Positions 22,391 through 35,460 of a stretch of DNA of 64,000 bases are shown here, piece after piece. Position 1 is the stretch's first letter, and each line of letters begins with the position of its first letter. Source of the DNA: Timema cristinae (taxonomy: Eukaryota > Arthropoda > Insecta > Phasmatodea > Timematidae); contig JBCFYV010000012.1 of NCBI GenBank assembly GCA_039000515.1, positions 37,775,407-37,839,406 of the forward strand, written 5' to 3'. Made by a program: the position numbers and the translations under genes. A model generated the notes under the pieces. It had not been told where the DNA came from. It searched no databases and saw only the letters and a program-made list of their open reading frames with translations.

Positions 22391-22959
22391 GTTGCAGATA
22401 TTGTGCTGAGTAAACTCAACCGCTGAGGTTACTTCTGCGTGCTTTATCTTTCCTCTCGGCCTCATCACCTATTGTGCATGAGAGCTGTTCTGCTACCCTG
22501 ATACAAGATGCTGGTATAGGATAGTATTCAGTACCTGAAACCTCCAAAGCTGACTCCACAGGTGTTGTAAACTGGGTTGGCCGTTCTTGGCCCACTTGAT
22601 GGTCTTGTTATAGTTAACACAAATGATCCCTGCTTGAAGTAAAGAGCTATAGCGGATACAAATTGGGGGTTTAATCAGTTCTAAACAAGTGTGAAAATGA
22701 ACTGTGACAGATAAAAATAACCTTGACTCACTAAGGAGTCGTTTGCCAATATTGGTCCCACACTGGCCCTCTGTTGAAAATTGGTGACTAGAGTGACGAC
22801 TATTAAAGACTCCACCAATACTCTCTGGGCGCAACTGAACCGGTGTAATTTAGCCGGTACTGCTTTAACGCCTGTAAGTTGACATTAGTTGGCTGGAATT
22901 GGCCAGTTACCAGGAAAATACTGATTAAGTAACCCCGTACTGTGCTGAGTGATCAATAC

Positions 22960-23490
22960 AATACACATGGGCAAGATAACTCGCCCCATTAGTATTTATC
23001 TAGGTTCCTCCAGGCGGTTTATGTTAGAGAATGGGACAAATGATAACCTAGATATGGTCAAGACAATTCGCACCACCAGTATATTTGTTTACTCCTCTAG
23101 GCGGTTCATGCTAGAGGATGGGTTGAATGATAACCTAGACACATGGTAAAGACAACATGATCCACCGGTATCTTTGTTGGTTCCTCCAGGTTTATCGTGT
23201 TAGAGGAGAGGCTGAATGATAACCTAGACTAATGGTCAAGACAATTTGCACCATCAGTATCTTTGTTGATTTATTCAGACTCATCATGTTATAGGATGGG
23301 ATAATTGATAACCCAGACACATGGTCAAGATAACATGAGCCATCAGTATCTTTGTTGATTCCTCCAGGCTGAGCCATGTTAGATGATGATCCGAATGATA
23401 ACCCAGATACATAGTCAAGACAACTCGCACCACCAGTATCTTGTTGATTCCTCCGGGCTGATCGTGTTAAGAGGATGGGCCAAATGATCA
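22960..23490. repeat. 89-bp tandem array, about six units
   Basis: Each unit has TGGTCAAGACAA, CCAGTATCTTTGTTGATTCC, TCCAGGC and GAATGATAACCTAGAC. Unit starts near 22966, 23055, 23144, 23233, 23320 and 23408. The open frames at 22949 (plus) and 23192 (minus) are products of the array. Confidence 0.85.
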
Positions 23491-23957
23491 CCCTTACACA
23501 CATGCTCTTGCCCAATTGGAGTTGCCCCACAAACCTTGATATGGCGTGCTTGTTTCTGAATCATTATGTATCTCGGATCAGCACCTCAGCATTCAGGACT
23601 AACCTTACCTCCTGACGTCTCAGAGGCACAACATCCTGGTCGGGGGCAATCGTGTCCTGCTTTTGATTTCCAGTTTTTAAACTGCCGGCTTTACGGTAGG
23701 TACAACCATTATGTTTCTAGTTTTATGGTGGCAGACTTTTATCACTGACAGGACGCGGTGATGTTTTCCTCACATTTTGATTTTTGTATACAGTTGAATA
23801 TTGACAAATTAACTTAGGACTATAGGCCTAATCAAATTTACCGAATTATTTGAAGGTTCGGTGGGTTGAAATCAAGTTGAAGGGTACAGGATAAAAAGGA
23901 GCAAAGTCCAGTTTTAACTTTTAACTCAAATTGAGTTAATGCGGCCATCTGTTAAAT

Positions 23958-24348
23958 CAGGGATCGGCAAATTTTTTGGGCACCAATCGACCATTACATT
24001 AACAAAGGTACCGCGATCACCCTTCGTTTATCCACTCTTATCTTTAACTTTTTCTTTCGATTTGTCTTCTATTTATTCTTTACATTCAATATTTCCTCCA
24101 ATACTTCCGTCCTTGCCTTTATATAAAATACATAAATTAAATTAAATGTAGGTAAGCTCCGTTTACCCGAAAAGGTATCAATCTTACCTTGATGGATTAC
24201 ACTATGGCCTTATCTTATAAGCTGTACCATAATGGAATAATGCAAGGCAAGCTTGCCTTTTCGTGACAATGTAGTTTTCTTACGCGATCGACTGAAAATT
24301 GATGTGAGATTAACCGGTCCTTCGTGATCGACCTGTAGCCGATCCCTT
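23958..24348. mobile_element. Non-autonomous hAT-like element
   Basis: Left end CAGGGATCGGCAAATTTTTT; right end the inverse of AAGGGATCGGCTACAGGTCG. Flanking octamers TGTTAAAT (23950-23957) and TGTTACAC (24349-24356) agree at 6 of 8. The interior is Thr/Leu-poor AT-rich text with a 68-codon plus-strand frame (23939) that begins outside the element and is not credible as a gene. Confidence 0.6.
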
Positions 24349-24451
24349 TGTTACACAATCATGAAGTCTTTATAATATGCTTTAGATTATGGTTAAAAGA
24401 AGTATATTTCAAATTTAAACCAATTTAAAAAAATATTTGCTGAAGTTCTTA

Positions 24452-24534
24452 TGTGGCTTGGGATATATAAATTGTCCTGGAAAATGTGTTTAATGTGGCT
24501 TGGGATATATAATTGTCCTGGAAATGTGTTTAAT
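24452..24534. repeat. Two-copy 41-bp tandem duplication
   Basis: GTGGCTTGGGATATATAA then TTGTCCTGGAAA and TGTGTTTAAT is repeated once, with single-base indels. Confidence 0.9.
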
Positions 24535-24956
24535 GTTACTCTTACTTTTCCCATGAACCCTTCCAAGTGTAATTCTACAAATAACTTGTAATTTATCCGA
24601 AACCAGACATAGCATTGTAGTGCAGTTCTCTGCATAATTTGTTAGTAAGGAACAGAATTGGTGCGAAACAAGAATCTGACTTGGGAAAATCAAGCTTAAA
24701 TTATAAAACATGTGTGTTTGTATTTTTAAAAAGGTTAACAAATTAATTTTGTTTTTATTTTTGGAAGAATACGGAACGTTGCCTTTAAATCAGATATTTG
24801 GTTGGTTTTCACAACAATCAATCATTGAGCACAATAAGAGCTTTTAAATCAATCAAATCCTCTTGGTACAAGATCATTATTAATAAATGAAACCCAATAA
24901 ACCATACACAATTATTGAGAGCCAACTTTTTTTAATTAGTTTAACGATTTGTACCT

Positions 24957-25195
24957 TCATCTACTACTACCCTTTTGGGCTATAAGCATATTTACACTAA
25001 CGAGGTAAATATGAAGGTATAATTTAGAGCAAATTTATATACATTTGCGTAAAGGAATAGTGGGAAAACGTTTTGAAAAAAAACTAGTCCATTACATTCG
25101 TCCAAAATTCGACCCTCGACCCTTAATTTCTTTCCAGCCTCAAGCCAAACAAGACTAGACTGACGCCTTTGTACACGTACCTCCAGTGTGGATGA
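24957..25195 (-). mobile_element. Old SINE-A
   Basis: ATCTACTACTACCCTTTTGG (tail), ACATTTGCGTAAAGGAATAG (body), AAATTCGACCCTCGACC (box B inverse). Head inverse is weak. Confidence 0.6.
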
Positions 25196-25359
25196 GATCA
25201 TATTATATTATGTGCATATATAAAAAAAGTGTTTGACCTTGGTCACAAAGTTGAATCAATGAAGTTAAAGTTATGGAATACCTTTAAGAAACTTTTATTC
25301 GAATCTGAGCTAGTGCACAATATAGCAGGCAGTGTTTTGCCATATATTTGTGTTGTTTT

Positions 25360-25550
25360 TCCCCCCGCATATATACACTAATGGGGCAGTGAACAAGAAG
25401 ATAGAATTCAGAGTGGGGGAAGAGTGGAAACCCGTTTAAGGAAAATAACCTTTAGTTCGCCTGATCTGGATTCATTCCCCAATTGCTATAAATACAATTT
25501 ATTGCAGGACTAACGCCTTATACAAAGCCTAAAGACAGTGCGCTTTGTGA
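25360..25550 (-). mobile_element. Old SINE-A, tail replaced
   Basis: CATATATACACTAATGGGGC, AGTGGGGGAAGAGTGGAAAC, CGTTTAAGGAAAATAACC and GATCTGGATTCATTCCCC follow the SINE-A order. Confidence 0.5.
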
Positions 25551-25559
25551 ATGGAAAAT

Positions 25560-26080
25560 AATAATTTCAGATTGAAACAAACACTTTAGTTTATCTGGAA
25601 TCGAATCACGGATCTTACAATCAATCACTAATTCGATTATAGTGATAGACTTTTAGTTTGTTAAAAAAAAGTTTGTGAAAGGGGGAGGATGTTCCGTATA
25701 CCTATGGTTAATAAAATTACAGTTTTACACATTACGTCCAAATAGTTTTAATGTCCCGTTGTTTTCAGTTTGTTGAACACAATCAGTGCATCGTACTCAG
25801 CAGCAATGTGTAGCAAAGGTTTTTTTGTTCAGTTATTTTAAATAATTCAGGGAGAAATGTGTTGTGGAAGTTTAAATTTAAAATCCAAAAGTTAACTTAG
25901 AACGGATGCCAACTACATTTTAGACCATACTGTCCGTGTTTTAAAGAGTACAAATTGATTGCCCCTGTTCCGGTAAATTATCCCCCCCCCCCTTTTCTCC
26001 CCCCAAAAACAGAGTCTAGTAACCATATTCTAACAATTTACTGAGTAATTTGTTATAATATTGTTAAAAACATCTAAGAC
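25560..26080. other. No gene seen
   Basis: AT-rich, with a poly-C run near 25981-25992 and no element boundary that I could define. Confidence 0.4.
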
Positions 26081-26084
26081 TTGT

Positions 26085-26270
26085 CATGTCACATACTGGA
26101 TCGCCACTGACTGAGACTTGGGTTCGAGTCACAGCCAGGTGCTGAAACGAGTGAGTGGCTTTCCACACGTTATTTATCATTGACTTTTTCCCAACCTCTC
26201 TACACGCTAATGCAAGTGTAATTTCTGGTGAGTGCATTTATACCCATACTGCCTAAATTAAGGCTTTAAT
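26085..26270 (+). mobile_element. tRNA-headed SINE-like fragment
   Basis: GGGTTCGAGTCACAGCC (box B) near 26120, TTTCCACACGTTATTTATC and CCTCTCTACACGCTAATGCA resemble a SINE-A body. The tail is absent. Confidence 0.4.
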
Positions 26271-26514
26271 AACAAAGTGTTGAACGTGCATTTTATTTTA
26301 AAATTACAACTTTTTATTAGAGTATCACGTGGAACAAAATTCATACCGTAAAAATACCCTTTCCTTAACTTTTGAAGGAATAACTAACATCTTAAAATAT
26401 ACACTTTTATCAATGAATCCAAATAGTTTATTTTTTTAATTATTTTAAATTCTGACACGCCCCTTTTTATCTATTCACCCACCCCTAATATCTGTCCCCA
26501 TACCACATAATACA

Positions 26515-26585
26515 ACATACACACAAAATACACACACACATACACACACAACACACACAACATACACCACACAATACACACAGAA
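26515..26585. repeat. CA-rich microsatellite
   Basis: ACACACA runs interrupted by ATAC. Confidence 0.9.
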
Positions 26586-27005
26586 GACATCCCCAATTTT
26601 AGAGACTGGGATGATCAATACACCTAGTATTCCACTCTAAGTTGTGGCGTCCATGTCAATAAGTAAAGTACCAGGCCAATACTAACCATACCTTGAGCGA
26701 GGTAATTAGCGACAAGCCCGAAGCAGACCAGTCACATGATCCATCACCTTCCGAACCTGTGATTACATGGACTTTACATGTGACCCAGTCACTCGACTTG
26801 ACCGCGTTGCGTTCCTGATCTCTTTCAAAACAAAAATCAGCTACGTTCACGCAAACAGGTTGTTTATTCCTTTTAATTATTTATATTCAGATTTTAAAAC
26901 TTACAGGTCAAATTATTTGTTTAGTATTAAATACTCGTTCAAGACTTATCAAATATTGTGTCATCTTTGTTATAGTTTTATAGGAACCATGTAGGGTATG
27001 TTTTA

Positions 27006-27765
27006 GTCTTGATTCACACGCTCGCAGAAAATAGAGAACAGGATATGTTTCAGTGAACTGATTCGGTGGTCGCGTGGTCTAAAGCACTACTCTCGCAGCC
27101 GATGATGGGGAGATAGAGGTTCAAATATCGGTCGGGTGTACTGAGGGTATTTTTCACTCTCCATCCATTCAAATGCGAGTACATTTATTTTAATACAACC
27201 TTCCTGTTACTAAAACCATTAGCGTAATTAATACATAAACGTATAACCCGAACGGGTAGTAGGACGCGGTGCCAAATTATATTGTATGCTTCAGTGATGC
27301 AACAATTTACAAGCTGGCGTAAATGTATGGTTGACCCATGATGCTTTGCCACACCAATGGAAAACATGTGACTAAACATATTTTATTCTCGAAGGATAAA
27401 CATTTCTTTAAAATTAATGTAATGATGGAAGTTTTCATATTATTGTGTTGTGAATCGAATAATATTATGACATATCAAGAAAAACACACACCCTCTGTCC
27501 ATTTAATGATTTATTTCAATTCGCCTCACAACAGTAAGCGCTGCTTTCTGCTTGTATCTAGCTTTGTAGAACATGTGAACTGATTTAGTCAGTTGGTTTT
27601 TGAATTTTGATTGTTCTTCCAAATATATTTTATTGAGAAGCACGGACAGAGCTGAGATGGTTTATACCTAGTGTAGAGTGAGCAACTTAGCTTACGGTGG
27701 TTTCTTGTGATTGGTTTGGACATTTTAACTTGTTTTAGTTTTTCAGCGAGATTGTGAATCCACAG
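27006..27765. mobile_element. Harbinger-like inverted-repeat element with TTA duplication, copy 1
   Basis: TTA at 27003-27005 and 27766-27768. Ends: GTCTTGATTCACACGCTCGC on the left, and on the right the inverse of CTGTGGATTCACAATCTCGC. About 80 bp of the right end aligns with the left end of the copy at 51639. An old SINE-A is inserted at 27061..27273. A 3-bp TWA duplication suggests PIF/Harbinger, but no transposase is present. Confidence 0.6.
27061..27273 (+). mobile_element. Old SINE-A inside the Harbinger-like element
   Basis: Head CGGTGGTCGCGTGGTCTAAA, B box GAGGTTCAAATATCGG, tail AACCCGAACGGGTAGTAGGA. Complete but diverged. Confidence 0.8.
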
Positions 27766-27914
27766 TTAGACGTTTGACTCCGTAACCAGGTTATCAAACA
27801 AACTCGTTTTAATTAATAGCATTACCTCAATAAAGCTATTAAATCTTAATTAAAAGACTTGAAAAATTAAATTACAAGACTTTAAAAAATAAATTACAAT
27901 TATATTACCTCTAA

Positions 27915-28289
27915 GGTGGGGGTTTATGCGACATGAGAAAAGGTAAGAGTTTTTTCAGCTTTTATTGAAAGATTTTTTGGCCAAAATAAATAAAATATTG
28001 CATTAGTAGAAACATAGAATTTAATTCTCTTCGCATGGTGACATTAACAGTTGTTGAAAATATATCATGAGCATTGCGTCATTAGAGTACCAACATGATA
28101 AAAAGTTATCATCAAATTCCAGGACATCCTTGACAGCTATTCAAAACTGTTTGAGGTTACCATATGAAGAAAATTAAACAATATGGTGGTAGTGAAGCAA
28201 TATTTTATTTTTTATTTTTTTAAACAAAATTATTTGATATAAAAACTGCATAAAATCTTAGCTTTTCTCGCTTCCCCAACATTCCCACC
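27915..28289. mobile_element. TTAA-flanked inverted-repeat MITE, copy 2
   Basis: Flanked by CTAA (27911-27914) and TTAA (28290-28293). The ends are GGTGGG and CCCACC. Internal text such as GGCCAAAATAAATAAAATAT and AACATAGAATTTAATTCTCT is shared with the copies at 12082 and 39011, and the two halves are inverted copies of each other. Confidence 0.75.
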
Positions 28290-28949
28290 TTAACAGAAAT
28301 CATTAATTTTAATGTCATATTTAGATTATATATTAATCTAAATGGGCACGCATAAAAAAGTGTCAAACATATTATTAATAGTAGTTTGCTGAACTTTCCT
28401 AACAAAATCAATTATTATAAATCTTATCTCGTGACATTTTGACGACATTAATTCCATTTCCATGAGTTGTATAGTTTCATGACCTGCTAAGACTCTGCTT
28501 TGTAGCACACTGTGTATTCCGGCCGATGTAATACGATGAGTCTGTAATAGTTTGTCCGCTGAGCACGAGGCCAGCAGAGGTCGTATATTAAGAGCCATGC
28601 GTGCGTGTGCTCAAGTAGGCCTTGAAGAGATGACTACGACTTTCACCGCCACCCAGATCCTACTACCTTTGTTCACCCCAGTCGTGTTGTGTGTCGGTGC
28701 TACGTGACTCACATGGCACGGATAAATGGGGGAGGGGGGGGGGGGAAGAGAAGAGGGCGAGAACGAGAGCAGCCAATAACGTTTGCTATAGCTCGCGCAC
28801 AAGTTTTGAGGTATACCTTAATTTTCTTTCTAATCGACATTTGGAGCATCTTTTATAAATACGAATAAGTTTTTTGCTCTCAACGATATAATTATATAAT
28901 ATTTTACAATCTTATTAGTGTTATTTTATAGGCATTGGTATTATGGAGT
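28290..28949. other. Unassigned, with a small CpG-rich patch
   Basis: 28430-28800 is GC-richer than its flanks, contains poly-G (28730-28745) and an 86-codon minus-strand frame with no recognised domains. Confidence 0.35.
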
Positions 28950-29325
28950 GAAGTTTGTGAGAAGCATATTATCTGTCACAAGGAGAAATAAGCTTAGTAA
29001 TAAGGTTATCGTTGGAAGAGTGGGGGGGCACAGGGAGTACATGAGATAGTAGAGGAAGCAAGACTGAGATTATATAGTCATGTAATGAGGTTGGGTAGAG
29101 AAAGGAAGCCAAATAAAATATTGGAAATGAAGAATGTAGGAAAAAGACCGTAAAGGAGGCCAAGAAAGAGATGGAGGAGCATTTAACAGAAAGGGTTTAA
29201 GTAAGAGGAGAAGATTGGAAGAAATTAAAGGAGGGAGAATGGTAAAAGATAGAGGAAGATGGAGGCATTTTATTAAATTGATCCGGCCCCAGGCTGGAAA
29301 CAGTTGATGATGATGATGATGATAT
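28950..29325 (+). pseudogene. Non-LTR retrotransposon 3' end with (GAT)n tail
   Basis: Plus-strand frame reads EARLRLYSHVMRLGRERKPN, KILEMKNVGKRP, stop, RRPRKRWRSI and later a KDRGRWRHFIKLI-like segment before a (GATGAT)n tail at 29305-29324. The HVMR-R-GRP-KRW spacing is that of RTE-like ORF2 C-termini, a different lineage from the fragment at 16496. It is broken by a stop within the conserved part. Confidence 0.7.
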
Positions 29326-29474
29326 AAATCAAAGTGACAGCTAAGATCACATGATTTAACATATACATTTTTTGAAAGTAAATCTAATCTCTCGGTTTTT
29401 TTTTTCTACTTGTCACATAGGTTCAGTCGTAAGAAAATTGGGATATATTGTAAGCTATTCGGCTACGTGAGACC

Positions 29475-29722
29475 CGCTTCGAAGGTCAAATAAGCCAAGT
29501 CACCACGATCTCAATGGACTAGACTGCCGATGATGGAGAGATCAGCGTTAAAATTTTGGTCAGTTGTATTGAGTGTGTTTATTCCTAGATAGTTTTTCAT
29601 TATCCCTCTCCACAAATACGGGTACACGTTTTCAAAATTAAAAACCCTTTTTCAATCCTAGCACATTAGTGTAGCTATTTCATACGAGTATAGCCCGTGC
29701 GGGTAGTAAGACACGGTGACTA
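29475..29722 (+). mobile_element. Old SINE-A
   Basis: GACTGCCGATGATGGAGAG, CAGCGTTAAAATTTTGGTCA (box B degraded), CTCTCCACAAATACGGG, tail AGCCCGTGCGGGTAGTAAGA. The CCCG(N)CGGG palindrome of the tail is kept by compensating bases. Confidence 0.7.
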
Positions 29723-29767
29723 AAGAAGAAAGAAAGAGAAGACTACGTGAGAAGGCCGTAGGGTTTT

Positions 29768-30467
29768 CAGCCACCAAAAATGTTGTTGTGTATATAATCC
29801 AACCTCTACCCTGATTGTGATAGCAAGTCTGTTCTGGAAGGCCTTATTTTGTAGTACAATTCTACTGTGTTGTAATATTTTGGTAGAATTAAAGGCCTTC
29901 TAGAATGTGAAACGTTAAGTTTCTCTGGTGATGTTCCTCATTGTTGAAGTCACTTGTAGTGTATTTTGTCAGATGAGATGATGATGAACTTGTTGGGTTC
30001 CACTTTGAAGGTTTTTTTTTGGAGGTGGTAAGATCTTGAGGTCTTGTTGTGCTTCAGCTTATTAATGTTAGTAAGGGCTGGGTTCTTACTGTCTATATAA
30101 TCATGAGAACTTGATTTCAATGACTGTTTCTTTATACTCGACTGTTTCTTTATACTCGAACCTTTGTATTTTTGAAAATAGAGAGATTAATTTGACGCAG
30201 ACCGTTCCTGTATAATGCTGTGGGGATGACTGTGGATGACTGTGTGAGAAGCCTTCTTTTTACTTATATCTTTCGAAGGAAATTGTTCTAGAACCATCCA
30301 TGGTTTTTTTAAGTTACACCATGGTGTATCCTTCGAGAAGCGAAAGAATGAGATGGATCGAAAAAAGAAATGAAAGAGAGAACATGTCTTTCCGCCATGT
30401 TTCACAAGTGTTTGCAATAGGGGTGGAGTTAACTGCGAACGATGAAATTTAGTTGTCAACAATATAA

Positions 30468-30512
<45 letters not shown>

Positions 30513-30845
30513 ATATATATATATTTAGTAACCCAACTGTGAGAAGATTTCCTAACACGCATGGATGTTTTTGAGTTTTATTTTTTAAAATATTCATTAA
30601 TTTTAAAATATATTAAGGGTGGAAATTTTGATTAAAATTATTAACAAATGAAATTCTATGTAATTACATATGGTAGTAGGAAATACCTTCTTTAAGGTAC
30701 TTTATTCTACCGAAATACTACTATACAGCGAGATTATGGTACTAAATAAGGCTTTCCAGAACGGTCTTCCTACCGCGATCGGGATGTATACCCTACTAAT
30801 CTAAAAATCCTTGGTACCAGAAGGGGACGCAGAACCTACGTACAA
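29768..30845. mobile_element. Possible decayed foldback element
   Basis: The segment 29800-29895 (GTTCTGGAAGGCCTTATTTT and ATTTTGGTAGAATTAAAG) is found inverted at 30700-30800. Between them are poly-T and (AT)n tracts and a 91-codon minus-strand frame (30187) without recognised homology. The termini and any target duplication are unclear. Confidence 0.4.
30468..30526. repeat. (AT)n microsatellite
   Basis: Nearly pure AT alternation with one TTT interruption. Confidence 0.95.
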
Positions 30846-31076
30846 ATCTATATGACAACCCTGCAGCTAGTACAAGTTTATCATTACCGAGTGAAAAAAC
30901 AACTTCAGTATAATTTTGGCGATGCTATCGTAGTATCAGAACAAATATAATATTTGTTAGCTGTTGACATATAAAATATATATCAATATTATTATATTAG
31001 CGTTGATAATATTCGTCAAATGTGATAGCTGCAGGGAAATTATTTGACGTACGTTATGCTTAAATTATTTTTACAT

Positions 31077-31318
31077 GCTCCATGTCTTACTATCCGTACG
31101 GTATATCCGCATATCTACGATAGTTGGGCATGAAGAGTAACGTGAGCATTTAATGGAGATACAGTAGCTTATACCCAAATTTGCATGAAGGCACCCTAGG
31201 AAACATTTTAAGGGAATAAACGACCCTATTACAACCAGCTGAAATACGAACCCCTACCTCCCCTCATCGGCAAACCTACCAAGATTAACGTATTTAATTC
31301 GTGTGACCATCGGTGAGG
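31077..31318 (-). mobile_element. Old SINE-A
   Basis: CATGTCTTACTATCCGTACG (tail), CCCAAATTTGCATGAAGG (body), GAAATACGAACCCCTACC (box B inverse), GTGTGACCATCGGTGAGG (head inverse). Confidence 0.65.
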
Positions 31319-31489
31319 TTGACTATTTATTTAGTGATTTATTTTAGTGTTAAATAAAAAAAAAAAGCAGATCGATTCCTTTTTGAAAACCATGTATTGA
31401 AATAATAAAATCCTCATACGATTATAAAAGAATACGAAACTCGGAACCCCGCTTGTAACCAATTGATTAATTTGTATGAGATTCAACAG

Positions 31490-31985
31490 ACACACCTGAG
31501 AAATATAGACACACCACCCTGAGAGATACATACACACCCTGAGCGATACATACACACCCTGAGCGATACAGACACACCCTGAGAAATATAGACACACCAC
31601 CCTGAGAGATACATACAGACACCCTGATAGATACAGATACACCCTGATAGATACAGATACACCCTGAGAGATACAGACACACCCTGAGAGATATAGACAC
31701 ACCACCCTGAGAGATATAGACACACCACCCTGAGAGATATAGACACACCACCCTGAGCGATACATACACACCCTGAGCGATACAGACACACCTGAGCGAT
31801 ACAGACACACCCTGAGAGATACAGACACACCCTGAGATATACAGATATACCTTGAGAGATACAGATACATCTTAAAAATATAAACACAGATATAGACACA
31901 GCCTTAGAGATATATACAGACCCTTAGAGGTACAGACACAGCTTTAGAGGTACAGAGACACCCTTAGAGATAGACATACCGTGAA
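31490..31985. repeat. 20/23-bp tandem array
   Basis: Units of ACACCCTGAGAGATACAGAC (20 bp) with some 23-bp variants carrying an extra CAC; about 23 units, decaying to the right. The minus strand of the unit lacks stops in all three frames, so overlapping frames of 179, 138 and 113 codons arise; none is treated as a gene. Confidence 0.9.
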
Positions 31986-33704
<1,719 letters not shown>

Positions 33705-34127
33705 TACTAAAATATACTTTTTAATACTAGAAAACATAAGGCAGGGTACATTTATTTAAAAAATAAATGGTCAAATAGATTTTTTTTTGTTGAACTTAAT
33801 CATAATTCTATAAACTTTTTTTAAATTTTGATCATTAGTTTTTCACTGGCATTTGAATGTATTTATTAAGATTTCCATCTGTGAGTCTATTTCCATAATT
33901 ATTTTCGCCACCTTCATCTGAAAGTGATGACTCACACAGATTGGAAGACCAGAACAACTTTACTCAGAGTGCCATGCCGACCAGAACAAGATGATCTTCC
34001 TTCCAGGAAAGAATCCACACATATCCTAAACTTGAGGCAGCACTTCTTACTATGGAATCCGCAAGATCCATTTACTGTGCAAACTACTCAAAAGGACGCC
34101 GCAAGCTAAAGGTAGGTCCTTATTGAC

Positions 34128-34375
34128 CTTTTGGTGACCCCTACTCTAAAACGTCACTCTCGTAATGGACTGGATCATCAATGACGGAAAGATTAGGATT
34201 CAAATCTTGGTCGGATGTGTTAAGGGTATTTCCTTAAGTGATTTTTCCACTCTTCATTTACGCAAACGTGGGTAAACTTCCTATAAATTCAAGCTTCGAC
34301 ATCCCTAAGCCATTAATGCAATTAGTAGACTAGCTATGCGTATAAAACGAACAGGTAGTAAGAACTAAGTCCTAA
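34128..34375 (+). mobile_element. Old SINE-A
   Basis: GGTGACCCCTACTCTAAAAC (head), TAGGATTCAAATCTTGGTCG (box B), CTCTTCATTTACGCAAACG, tail AAACGAACAGGTAGTAAGA. Confidence 0.65.
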
Positions 34376-34499
34376 AAAACGATTAGATAAAATAATTAGG
34401 GTATTTATTCACACAGTATGTTTTATTTGGGGTATTTAAAGTATTCTCTATACACAGACCCAGTTTAATTAATGACTTAATAAATAGATAAATAATTAA

Positions 34500-35460
34500 C
34501 AGGTGAGCTCACATAGAGAACCTGTATACCTGGTGAGCTCGCATAGAGAACCTGTATACCTGGTGAGCCCACACATAGAAAGAGTACACCTGGTGAGTTC
34601 ACAGAGAGAAAGAGTACACCTGGTGAGCCCATAGAGAGAAAGAGTACACCTGGTGAGCCCATAGAGAGAAAGAGTACACCTGGTGAGCCCATAGAGAAAA
34701 ACAGTACACCTGGTGAGCTCCCAGAGAAAAAGAGTACACCTGGTGAGCTCACAGAGAGAAAGAGTACATCTGGTGAGCTCACAGAGAGAAAGAGTACACC
34801 TGGTGAGCCATAGAGAGAAACAGTACACCTGGTGAGCTCCAGAGAAAAAGAGTACACCTGGTGAGCTCACAGAGAGAAAGAGTACACCTGGTGAGCTCAC
34901 AGAGAGAAAGAGTACACCTGGTGAGCCCACAGAGAGAAACAGTACACCTGGTGAGCTCCCAGAGAAAAAGAGTATACCTGGTGAGCTCACAAAATTAACA
35001 ATATACCTGGTGAACTCGCAAAAATAAACAGTATACCTGGTGAACTCACACAGGGAAACAGTATACCTGGGGAGCTCCCAGAGTGAAACAGTATTCCTCA
35101 AGAGCTAGCAGAAAAAAACAATGTACCTGGTGACCTTGCACAAAGAAACAATATATCTGGTGAGCTTCCACAGAGAATCAGTATACTTGGTGAGCTCCCA
35201 CAGAGAAACAGTATCCTTGGTGAGCTCCCACAGAGAAACTGTATTCTTGGTGGGCTCACACAGAGAAACTGTATACTTGGTGAGCGCATACAAATAAATC
35301 GTATTTATGGTGAGCTCACACAAAGAACCCGTATTCCTGGTGAGCTCACACAGAGAAACTGTATTCTTGATGGGCTCACACAGAGGAACTGTATTCTTGG
35401 TGGGCTCACACAGAGAAACAATATACCTGGTGACCTCACACAAAAAATATACCTGATGAA
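34500..35460. repeat. 30-bp minisatellite, about 32 units
   Basis: Unit GGTGAGCTCACAGAGAGAAA plus GAGTACACCT. Most units keep the palindrome GTGAGCTCAC. Because the period is ten codons, long minus-strand frames (up to 201 codons, repeating GVLFLSVSSP) stay open; no start context, splice site or flanking coding text supports a gene. Looser relatives continue to about 35760. Confidence 0.9.

Noticed and set aside
22493..22834. 113-codon minus-strand frame
   Set aside because: No recognisable domain or splice signal, and a competing frame on the same strand reads equally well.
31331..31899. Three overlapping minus-strand frames of 113-179 codons
   Set aside because: Repeat unit without stops in any minus frame; peptides are low-complexity and frame-independent.
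34496..35101. 201-codon minus-strand open frame
   Set aside because: Produced by a 30-bp tandem repeat whose length is a multiple of three; other frames are also open and no start, splice or domain support exists.
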